The notes under the pieces: generated by a model
What the model saw: the letters and a program-made list of their open reading frames with translations, nothing else
The model's database searches: none
Told to the model about the DNA's origin: nothing
Assembly: GCA_959601495.1 (NCBI GenBank)
Contig: CAUGPT010000050.1
Span: 1 to 12,200 of the forward strand
DNA: 12,200 bases
Direction: 5' to 3'
Origin: Avispirillum sp959601495
GTDB lineage: Bacteria; Bacillota; Clostridia; Oscillospirales; CAG-272
Position numbers and translations under genes: made by a program
Part shown: piece by piece, positions 1 through 5,692 of the stretch
Layout: each line of letters starts with the position of its first letter
Position numbering within the stretch: position 1 is the first letter of the stretch

Positions 1-12
1 CTACTGCCGGGA

Positions 13-303
13 CAGTAGCCCCCTCACATCTTTAACATAAGTTCGTCAAGCTGACGCATAAAGTTTGAATTGCTTTCCAATTCCGAGAAGCCGAAAGCCG
101 GCGCCCGTTCCGTGGCTACTTACGGGAAAGCAGTCCCTTCACGTCTTTCTCACTTAGGTTCGGTTAGTTGACGACAGAGTTTGAAATGCTTTGCCAATTC
201 CGAAAGGGTGAAGCCGCGACTGCTTACGGAAAAGCAGTCCCTTCACGTCCTTTTTACTTACGTTCGGTAAGCTGACAATAAAGTTTTAAATGCTATGCCA
301 AAA
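13..303. repeat. Three degenerate tandem repeats, ~104-118 bp unit
   Basis: Three successive, diverged copies begin at about 13, 131 and 235. Each starts with a CAGTCCCTTCACGTC-like block, followed about 25 bases later by GTTCGGTNAGNTGAC and then AAAGTTTNAAATGCT(A/T)TGCCAA. Each unit is preceded by a small hairpin, clearest at 220-237 (CTGCTT / AAGCAG) and also at 2-18 (CTACTG / CAGTAG). The third copy runs directly into the hairpin at 304-338. No coding frame or Shine-Dalgarno site is convincing. The array may continue left of the window. Nothing else is seen up to the regulator stop at 471. The repeat pattern is read directly; its function is unknown. Confidence 0.7.
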
Positions 304-338
304 GCAAAAACGAGGCTACCGACGGCAGCCTCGTTTGC
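304..338 (-). terminator. Rho-independent terminator, module shared with two other sites
   Basis: CGAGGCT (311-317) pairs with AGCCTCG (327-333), with extra GC pairs near the loop and GCAAA / TTTGC at the base. On the minus strand the stem is followed by TTTTTGCTTTT, so it fits as the terminator of the regulator gene whose stop is at 471. Very similar hairpins, with the same flanking GCAAAAAC and GTTTG, occur at about 2087-2116 and 11877-11899. Confidence 0.7.
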
Positions 339-470
339 AATATCCATGTTGTGGGTAAAATCAGATCTGTTTAGTTGTTTCTCGGATACCGATGCGAAGC
401 TGCACACGGTATAAGTGCTTGGAAGCGGCTCGGTATATACCTGCCTCGGCGCGAGCTTGCCAATGCAAGA

Positions 471-1067
471 CTACTGTGAGCTGTGCTTTTTCATGCCCAC
501 GCCGGCCGCAAGCCCGATGATGACCTGTCCCGGCACGCCCAGAACAAATATGAGCCAATAATTATGTGAAAGAAGCGTAAGATATACTGCGGCAAGCGTG
601 CACCACATCAGGATAGATATAAAAACGTAGTTTGCCCGCGTGCTGCCCCATATGCTGTTGAACACGATCGCGACAACGGCGCTTACCGGCGCGCCCCATA
701 TGAAGGTGAGCCATGTCATGCCGCCGACTCCGATGAGGTTCAGTGTGACGAAAACCGCCGTTGCGACAAGCCAAACGCCCGCGATCGCTATAAGAGCAAG
801 CAAAACGTGCTTGCGCGTGCGCATTGTCTCGCGCACCATTGCCTTTACGGGGATCTTATGCTCTTCCGAAAGCATATAGTCAACGGTCACGCCGAAGGTG
901 TTCGCTATCTGCAGAAGCACGCCTACATCTGGCAGCGACGCGCCCGACTCCCATTTGGAAACAGCCTTGTCGGAATAGTTCAATATCTCCGCAAGCTCAA
1001 GCTGAGTCATGCCCGCGCTGCGGCGAAGCTCTGAAATGTTTTTTGCAACGACCTGTTTAAGATCCAT
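471..1067 (-). CDS. XRE-family HTH regulator with C-terminal membrane segments
   Basis: A 198-residue DNA-binding regulator. Residues 5-66 form an XRE/Cro-type helix-turn-helix, with the typical run MTQLELAEILNYSDKAVSKW and then LPDVGVLLQIANTFGVTVDYML. The remainder (about 88-192) is hydrophobic with roughly four membrane segments and ends GVGMKKHSSQ, so the protein is probably anchored in the cytoplasmic membrane with its HTH in the cytosol. The ATG at 1067 follows GGGAGG with a 6-base spacer. It is divergent from the PAP2-like gene at 1319, and a dyad lies between the two promoters, so it may sense an envelope signal and control that gene and itself. Such XRE-plus-membrane proteins are common in Clostridia. 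The ligand and target are unknown. Confidence 0.85.
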   Translation of the reverse strand: MDLKQVVAKNISELRRSAGMTQLELAEILNYSDKAVSKWESGASLPDVGVLLQIANTFGVTVDYMLSEEHKIPVKAMVRETMRTRKHVLLALIAIAGVWLVATAVFVTLNLIGVGGMTWLTFIWGAPVSAVVAIVFNSIWGSTRANYVFISILMWCTLAAVYLTLLSHNYWLIFVLGVPGQVIIGLAAGVGMKKHSSQ

Positions 1068-1112
1068 GTGCTGCCTCCCGAAAAAAGTGATGCGGTGCTT
1101 TCGTCTATCGGT

Positions 1113-1141
1113 ATTTTAACATGCCGCGCGCACATTGTCAA
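1113..1141 (-). promoter_or_regulatory. Sigma-A promoter of the XRE regulator
   Basis: On the minus strand TTGACA (1136-1141) and TAAAAT (1113-1118) are separated by 17 bases, upstream of the regulator start at 1067. This is a near-consensus housekeeping promoter. Confidence 0.75.
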
Positions 1142-1170
1142 GTGCGAAAAGCGCCGCCGCAAAAGGGAAT

Positions 1171-1207
1171 TCTACTATTGGTAGAGTTGACAAAATCAGA
1201 CTCTACC
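1171..1207. promoter_or_regulatory. Dyad, candidate operator between divergent genes
   Basis: GGTAGAGT (1180-1187) is repeated inverted as ACTCTACC (1200-1207) around a 12-base centre. An overlapping smaller palindrome, TCTAC / GTAGA, lies at 1171-1185. The element sits between the regulator promoter and the PAP2-like gene and includes a TTGACA hexamer (1187-1192) with no good -10 at normal spacing. It may be the binding site of the neighbouring XRE protein, or a hairpin in a leader RNA. This is inference from symmetry and position. Confidence 0.45.
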
Positions 1208-1249
1208 GCAGCCGTGCACCGCATTATAGAGATGAAACTCAGCAGTAGG

Positions 1250-1278
1250 GTGACATCTTGCTTCTGCTGTGGTAGTAT
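1250..1278 (+). promoter_or_regulatory. Possible promoter of the PAP2-like gene
   Basis: GTGACA (1250-1255) and TAGTAT (1273-1278) are separated by 17 bases, about 40 bases upstream of the TTG start at 1319. The match is imperfect. Confidence 0.35.
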
Positions 1279-1318
1279 TGTGGTGCGGGAAGTTGAAAGC
1301 TTTCCCGGGAGGTTGTGT

Positions 1319-1921
1319 TTGAAAAACGGAAAAAGCGAAAGACGCGGTGCGCTCGGCGTGCTTGCAAAGATCATCAGGATAATAACCGTCGCGCCGATTA
1401 TGTCGCTTGTGCTGTTCACACTTATGTGGCTGCACGGCGGACTCATACGCGGCGTCGGCGAGTATATAGTATCTGTGATCTTTCTGACGGTTTTCCCGAT
1501 CTCGGCATATCCTTTACAGAGAGTTCTGCCCCTGTTCAGGGAAAGGGGCAGAGACGGTCAGCGCAGCCTTGCCATGATCATGGCGAATGTAGGATACGCG
1601 CTGGGCGTATTCTATGCTCTGATCTTCGGCGCATCACCGGCTGTTCTTACGCTGTTTTTGACATACCTGATGTCGGGAGCGGCGCTTCTTGTAATCAACA
1701 AGCTGTTTGGTTTCAAGGCGAGCGGTCATGCCTGCGGACTTATGGGTCCTGTAACGGCGCTTGCATATTATGTGAGCCGGTATGCGCTGGCGATCGGGGC
1801 GATATTGTTTGCTGCTGTCATATGGGGCAGCCTGAGAATGAAGCGTCACACGCTGCCGCAGCTTATAGTGGGCGGTCTGATCCCCGTTGCGGTGTTCTTT
1901 TTCTGGATTCTGGTTCTCTGA
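1319..1921 (+). CDS. PAP2-like polytopic membrane protein
   Basis: A 200-residue integral membrane protein with about six hydrophobic segments (near 15-35, 45-65, 85-103, 107-127, 150-170, 183-200). KASGHACG (133-140) resembles the SGH core of type 2 phosphatidic acid phosphatases, and RMKRHTLPQLIVGG (173-186) resembles their C-terminal R...H motif. The first PAP2 motif (K-x6-RP) is not obvious. If active it would dephosphorylate a lipid phosphate or polyprenyl diphosphate, but this is not certain. The TTG start at 1319 is preferred because GGGAGG at 1307-1312 lies 6 bases before it; the longer open frame back to 1121 has no comparable site and its extra residues are not membrane-like. It is divergent from the XRE regulator and followed by a hairpin terminator at 1953. 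Confidence 0.65.
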   Translation: MKNGKSERRGALGVLAKIIRIITVAPIMSLVLFTLMWLHGGLIRGVGEYIVSVIFLTVFPISAYPLQRVLPLFRERGRDGQRSLAMIMANVGYALGVFYALIFGASPAVLTLFLTYLMSGAALLVINKLFGFKASGHACGLMGPVTALAYYVSRYALAIGAILFAAVIWGSLRMKRHTLPQLIVGGLIPVAVFFFWILVL

Positions 1922-1950
1922 AGTACTGTATCATAATTGTTTTTGACATG

Positions 1951-2290
1951 TCGAAGCAAGCTCAAAGGACGAGCTTGCTTCGTTTTGCTTTCAGCATTAT
2001 TTTGAAACTGCAGACTGTTAGCTGCAAAACTTCGGCGGAGATGCGGGGAATTTGCAAGAACGGTTTGAGCCGAAAATCAAACGCAAAAACAAAGCTGCCA
2101 TCGGCAGCCTTGTTTGTTATCTTGATTTGATGGTCTGAAACCTATGCAGTCCGGCTTTTTCGGGTCTCGGGGACTTTTTTCCCCCAAAATAAGTCCGCGA
2201 GGTGGGATTTATCCCACCTCGGTTGGGGCATGGGGCGAAGCCCCATAAAATTTTTTCCCTCAGTCGGGGCGGGGCGCCCGGCCCCGCGTA
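1951..2290 (+). repeat. Composite multi-hairpin intergenic repeat, copy A
   Basis: This non-coding stretch between the convergent PAP2-like gene and pgsA has the same order of modules as the reverse complement of about 11717-12023. The modules are: hairpin GAAGCAAGCTC (1953-1981); a spacer with CTTCGGCGGAGA and AAGAACGGTTTG; hairpin GCTGCC / GGCAGC (2094-2108); AAACCTATGCAGTCCGG; hairpin GGACTT / AAGTCC (2171-2196); hairpin ATGGGGC-GAA-GCCCCAT (2230-2246); CCCTCAGTCGGGG; and a GC palindrome with GGCGCCC near 2270-2288. Copy A also has a perfect 11-bp hairpin, CGAGGTGGGAT / ATCCCACCTCG (2198-2221), that I do not see in copy B. No transposase or coding frame is associated. Function is unknown; a MITE-like or REP-like dispersed element is possible. 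Confidence 0.7.
1953..1985 (+). terminator. Terminator of the PAP2-like gene (hairpin 1 of repeat copy A)
   Basis: GAAGCAAGCTC (1953-1963) pairs perfectly with GAGCTTGCTTC (1971-1981) across a 7-base loop and is followed by GTTTTG. It lies 31 bases after the stop at 1921. The same 11-base arms recur at 11993-12021. Confidence 0.7.
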
Positions 2291-2308
2291 TATCCGTCCG
2301 TATTATCC

Positions 2309-2920
2309 TTACTCGTTAGGCGAGATATGCGACCAGTACGTTTTGATATAGTCCGCGCCGGACCAGATCGTCATAACTATCATCAGCGCCATGGTGGCAT
2401 ACGACAGTATGTACATATCCGCAAGTCGCGCGGCAGCGGGGATAATAAAGCTTATGCCCTTTATGAGCACCGGCTCAAGCAGCACGGTGGAGATGCATAT
2501 GATCTGGCAGACGGTTTTCACCTTGCCGAGCTTTGACGCCGCAATAACGCTGCCGTCATGACCGCAGACCACAAGGCGCACCGAAGTTACCGCAAGCTCG
2601 CGGAACATAACGATAGCCGCAGCCCAGATGAATACGGGGCGGATCGCCGCGTCGCGGTAAATTATCGAAAGCATTGCGCCGAATACCATGACCTTATCGG
2701 CAAGCGGATCCATGAATTTTCCGAAATTCGTGATAAGATTGTACTTTCTCGCGATTTTTCCGTCAAACATATCGGTAAGACCGGTTATAACAAATACGAC
2801 CGTCGCTATAAGCCTGCGCAGCCATTCAAGGTCTGTGGGAAAAATATCGGCGATCATAATGATCATAAATACGGGTACCAGGCATACCCTCATAAGCGTC
2901 AGCTTGTTCGGTAGATTCAT
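2309..2920 (-). CDS. pgsA: CDP-diacylglycerol--glycerol-3-phosphate 3-phosphatidyltransferase
   Basis: The membrane enzyme that makes phosphatidylglycerol phosphate from CDP-diacylglycerol and sn-glycerol 3-phosphate, the committed step to phosphatidylglycerol. From the chosen start it has 203 residues, a normal family length. The CDP-alcohol phosphotransferase signature is complete: D50, D53-G54, A57-R58, G67, D71, D75 (read as TDMFDGKIAR and GKFMDPLADK). Several membrane helices surround it. The start MNLPNKLTLMRV is typical of PgsA and follows AAAGGA by about 11 bases; the ATG at 2932 overlaps that ribosome site and is unlikely. It lies 105 bases after galK on the same strand with no clear terminator between, so co-transcription is plausible. 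Its 3' end faces repeat copy A. Confidence 0.95.
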   Translation of the reverse strand: MNLPNKLTLMRVCLVPVFMIIMIADIFPTDLEWLRRLIATVVFVITGLTDMFDGKIARKYNLITNFGKFMDPLADKVMVFGAMLSIIYRDAAIRPVFIWAAAIVMFRELAVTSVRLVVCGHDGSVIAASKLGKVKTVCQIICISTVLLEPVLIKGISFIIPAAARLADMYILSYATMALMIVMTIWSGADYIKTYWSHISPNE

Positions 2921-2953
2921 AATGCATTGCATCCTTTCATACTGTCATCCGAT

Positions 2954-3000
2954 GGCGGCACAGCCGCTAAGACAGACTGCAGGCGCCGCGTATGCGGCGA
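2954..3000. other. Two short GC hairpins between galK and pgsA
   Basis: GCGGC / GCCGC (about 2955-2967) and CGCCGC / GCGGCG (about 2983-3000) are two small inverted repeats in the 105-base gap. Neither has a T-run on the minus strand, so they do not look like intrinsic terminators; RNA processing or stability is possible. Confidence 0.35.
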
Positions 3001-3025
3001 CGCAGCCAAGATAAGTTTCATCCGG

Positions 3026-4318
3026 TCACATTACGCGTATCGCACCCGCGCTGCGGACGCTGAGCACGTGGCATGAGCCCTTGCCGAATACTGCCTCGAT
3101 ATACGCTTTGTACTCGGCGATGCGCTCCGTGGGCACAAATACCTGTATGGTGCCGGCAAAGCCGCCGCCGTGCACTCTCCATGCCGCGTCGGTGCACTCC
3201 GAGCCGAAGAATTTCTCCGTCAGGCAAAGCGCGAGGGAAAGGCCCTGCTCACGGGGATTTTTTGCCGAATAGACATTCTGCAGCCAGCAGAAGCTGGAGA
3301 GACCCGAAGAACGGATGACCTTGAAAAACTCTTTGATATCCTTGCGGCGCAGCGCGTCGGTCTCTTTTTCGACCCGACGGTTCTCGCCGAAGAAATGCAG
3401 TGCGCGCAGCAGCGCGCGGTCGCCCTCTACCGCTCTGACGGCGGATATTTTTGAAATAAGCTCTTCTTCGTCGCATTCTCTGAGAACGCTGTGTCCCAAA
3501 AGCTTTGCAACAGCCTTCATCTCAGCGGGAACGGAGGCGTAATCCTCGTTGAGATCCGCATGGTTTCCGCCTGTATCAACGATGCAGAGACCGTAGCCCA
3601 TACGTCTCAGATCAAAATCGAGCTTTTCGATACCCGGCGCCGCGGGGTCCTCGAAATCTATGGCGATAAAGCCGCCGACGGCGCACGCCGTCTGATCCAT
3701 AAGTCCGCAGGGCTTGCCGAAATAGACGTTTTCGGCAAACTGAGCCGATTTTGCGATCTCCACATTGTCAACCGTGCCGTCGTTGTACAGATGGCTGAGC
3801 ATATTGCCTATCATGACCTCAAACGCCGCTGAAGAGGAAAGCCCCGAGCCCTTGAAAACGTTTGAAGTTGTATACGCGCAGAGGCCGCCGACCTTAAGCC
3901 CGCGGTCGAGAAAGGCTTTTTCCATGCCTGCGATTATGGCACCGGAGGTGAAAAACTTCTTTTCGCAAGGTTCGTCTATGCAGTCGGGAGTGACCACATC
4001 GGCATCAAAGCCCTCGCTTTTAACGGTAACAATACCGTCGTCCGTGCGGCAGGCAACGGCTATAATATCAAGATCGACTGCGGCGCACAGCACTTTTCCG
4101 CAGTTGTGGTCGGTATGGTTGCCTGAGACCTCGCTGCGCCCGCCGACGGAAAAGAGCATAACGTCCCTGTTTCCGTAAAGCTCCGTAAACTCGCGCACGG
4201 CTTTGCCCATGCGCGATCTTGCCTCGGACAGTCTTTCTTCGCCTATGGCGCACTGTTCGATCAGAACATCGTCAGCTGCGCCGAGCATTATTTTATCGTA
4301 AAGTTCGTTTGCTTTCAT
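3026..4318 (-). CDS. galK: Galactokinase family protein (GHMP kinase)
   Basis: A 430-residue cytosolic GHMP sugar kinase, expected to phosphorylate galactose (or a related sugar) at C1 with ATP, the first step of the Leloir pathway. The N-terminal sugar-binding motif reads GRSEVSGNHTDHN (60-72), the ATP loop is GSGLSSSAA (157-165), the catalytic Asp is probably D208 in GLMDQTACAVGG, and the C-terminal GHMP motif is RVHGGGFAGT. Classical galactokinases have GEHTDY in motif 1; here Glu is Asn67 and Tyr is His71, so the exact substrate is less certain. The ATG at 4318 follows AAAGGAAA. It lies 54 bases after ymdB on the same strand. No galT, galE or sugar transporter is in the window, so the context does not point to a gal operon. 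Confidence 0.85.
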   Translation of the reverse strand: MKANELYDKIMLGAADDVLIEQCAIGEERLSEARSRMGKAVREFTELYGNRDVMLFSVGGRSEVSGNHTDHNCGKVLCAAVDLDIIAVACRTDDGIVTVKSEGFDADVVTPDCIDEPCEKKFFTSGAIIAGMEKAFLDRGLKVGGLCAYTTSNVFKGSGLSSSAAFEVMIGNMLSHLYNDGTVDNVEIAKSAQFAENVYFGKPCGLMDQTACAVGGFIAIDFEDPAAPGIEKLDFDLRRMGYGLCIVDTGGNHADLNEDYASVPAEMKAVAKLLGHSVLRECDEEELISKISAVRAVEGDRALLRALHFFGENRRVEKETDALRRKDIKEFFKVIRSSGLSSFCWLQNVYSAKNPREQGLSLALCLTEKFFGSECTDAAWRVHGGGFAGTIQVFVPTERIAEYKAYIEAVFGKGSCHVLSVRSAGAIRVM

Positions 4319-4372
4319 ATTTATATGCGTTTCCTTTCGCCTTGGTATTTTCGCGCCCGCGCTGTCGGTGCC

Positions 4373-5155
4373 TCAGTAGCTGACAGCCTCGCACGAGACG
4401 CAGCGCTTTGTTTCCGTGTCAATGCAGAACAGAGCGCCGTTTATGCTGCAATCGCCCGCCGCGTGTTCAAAAAACACGGGGGTGCGTACAAGAAACTTGT
4501 GCAGCGCGTTTTCGGTTTTGACGCCGAGCACGCCCTCTGTGGGTCCGGTCATGCCGAGGTCGGTAATATATCCCGTACCGCCGGGAAGGACGCGCGCGTC
4601 CGCCGTCTGAATATGGGTGTGTGTGCCGAACACTGCACTTACACGCCCGTCAAGATACCTGCCCATGCACAGCTTTTCGCTTGTTGCCTCTGCGTGTATA
4701 TCCACAAGGGCAATGTCGTATTTGCCGTTCATATCATCAAGAATTTTATCCGCCGTTTTGAAAGGACTGTCAAGCGGGTCCATAAACGTTGTGCCCAGAA
4801 GGTTTATGCATAATATTCGCCAGCCGCCGCAGTCCGCAACGGTGTATCCCATGCCCGCAACGTCCGACGGATAATTCGCGGGACGGATGCAGCGCGGCTC
4901 ATCGTCCAGATAGGAATATATATTGTATCTCTTCAGCGTATGGTTTCCGCCGGTGATAACGTCGGCACCCGCCTCAAATATTGCTTTCGCGCTGTCCGGC
5001 GTGATGCAGTTGGCTTTTGAAGAATTTTCTCCGTTGACAACGGTAAAATCCGCGCCGAGATGCGACTGCAGCCGACGCAGCCGTCCGCCGCCGAGACAGG
5101 AAACTCCGCCCTCGCCTACAACGTCGCCTACGGCAAGTATTCGTATCTGTGCCAT
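4373..5155 (-). CDS. ymdB: YmdB-family metallophosphoesterase (TIGR00282)
   Basis: A 260-residue cytosolic binuclear metallophosphoesterase. In Bacillus subtilis the homologue hydrolyses 2',3'-cyclic nucleotides and affects biofilm and motility choices. The metal ligands are in place: D11 (GDVVG), E43-N44 (NGEN), N71-H72 (GGNHT), H154 (DIHAEATSEK), H179 and H181 (GTHTHIQTAD). The end (DLGMTGPTEGVLG) is also typical. The ATG at 5155 follows GAGGAGG with a 10-base spacer. A terminator hairpin lies only about 30 bases upstream, so expression may depend on read-through from mgsA or on a weak promoter around 5236. galK and pgsA follow on the same strand. Confidence 0.93.
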   Translation of the reverse strand: MAQIRILAVGDVVGEGGVSCLGGGRLRRLQSHLGADFTVVNGENSSKANCITPDSAKAIFEAGADVITGGNHTLKRYNIYSYLDDEPRCIRPANYPSDVAGMGYTVADCGGWRILCINLLGTTFMDPLDSPFKTADKILDDMNGKYDIALVDIHAEATSEKLCMGRYLDGRVSAVFGTHTHIQTADARVLPGGTGYITDLGMTGPTEGVLGVKTENALHKFLVRTPVFFEHAAGDCSINGALFCIDTETKRCVSCEAVSY

Positions 5156-5184
5156 AGCGGCTCGCCCTCCTCTTTTCCGTACTC

Positions 5185-5216
5185 AAAAAGCAAAGGGAGC
5201 GTAAACTCCCTTTTGC
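5185..5216 (-). terminator. Intrinsic terminator after the mgsA-like gene
   Basis: On the minus strand a stem of about 10 bp (CTCCCTTT pairing with AAAGGGAG; arms 5190-5199 and 5206-5216, with one extra base in one arm) is followed at once by TTTTT (5189-5185). It lies 19 bases past the mgsA-like stop at 5235 and 30 bases before the ymdB start, so it may also act as an attenuator of ymdB. Confidence 0.8.
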
Positions 5217-5234
5217 CTGCCCCGCGCCGAAGAA

Positions 5235-5672
5235 TTATATCTGGCGCTGACGTCTCTTTTTGTTATACTCCGAAGAGGGGTTGACAATCTCTCTCCAGTC
5301 AAGGTCGCCGCGCTCCAGTGCGCAGACAAGCACCTCCGCCGTTGCTATATTCGTAGCAACAGGCACATTCTGACTGTCGCACATACGCAGAAGATTATCG
5401 TGCTCGTCGCTGTTGAGACGGTTGGGCTGCGATTTTCCGAAATAGAGCACAAGGTCTATCTCGTTGTACGATACTCTGGAGCAGATCTGCTGTACGCCGC
5501 CGTGCGTTCCGGGCAGAAGCTTTTCTATCTCAAGTCCCGTTGCGTCGGCGATATACTTGCCCGTAATGCTGGTAGAGCAAATGTGATGCTTTGACAAAAT
5601 ACCGCAGTATGCAATGCAGAACTGGGTCATAAGCTCCTTCTTGGAGTCATCGGCAATAATAGCTATTTCCAT
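5235..5672 (-). CDS. Methylglyoxal synthase-like protein, catalytic residues changed
   Basis: A 145-residue MGS-fold protein that aligns without gaps (offset 11, from memory) to Escherichia coli MgsA, which converts dihydroxyacetone phosphate to methylglyoxal. Family landmarks are kept: ADD, TGKYIADATG, GTHGGVQQI, LLRMCDSQNVPVATNIATAE. Several active-site residues are not: the catalytic Asp71 is Val60 (GGVQQ for GGDQQ), His98 is Asn87, Asp101 is Glu90, His19 is Asp8, Asp91 is Lys80 and the phosphate-loop Ser65 is Pro54. Lys12, Asp9, Thr34 and Thr37 of the site remain. The fold is confident; normal synthase activity is doubtful. The ATG at 5672 follows AGGAGG with an 8-base spacer and lies 20 bases after the minD-like gene, so the two form an operon ending at the terminator near 5200. 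Confidence 0.8.
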   Translation of the reverse strand: MEIAIIADDSKKELMTQFCIAYCGILSKHHICSTSITGKYIADATGLEIEKLLPGTHGGVQQICSRVSYNEIDLVLYFGKSQPNRLNSDEHDNLLRMCDSQNVPVATNIATAEVLVCALERGDLDWREIVNPSSEYNKKRRQRQI

Positions 5673-5692
5673 TATATCTGCCTCCTATCAAT

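Noticed and set aside
13..303. CRISPR array
   Set aside because: The repeats are about 105 bp, diverged along their length and without short identical repeats alternating with unique spacers; no cas genes are present.
1121..1318. N-terminal extension of the PAP2-like protein
   Set aside because: It would cover the dyad and probable promoter and is not preceded by a ribosome site, whereas GGGAGG sits correctly before the TTG at 1319.
1171..1320. Known riboswitch upstream of the PAP2-like gene
   Set aside because: The dyad is short and I recognise no conserved core of any riboswitch class; an operator is the simpler reading.
1315..2130. Plus-strand 271-codon open frame overlapping the PAP2-like gene
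   Set aside because: The other frame encodes coherent membrane helices with PAP2-like motifs. This one reads through the terminator hairpin and repeat copy A and is Cys/Arg-rich.
2223..2256. Terminator serving pgsA
   Set aside because: The ATGGGGC hairpin has its T-run on the plus-strand side, which is wrong for pgsA on the minus strand. It is better explained as a module of the repeat element.
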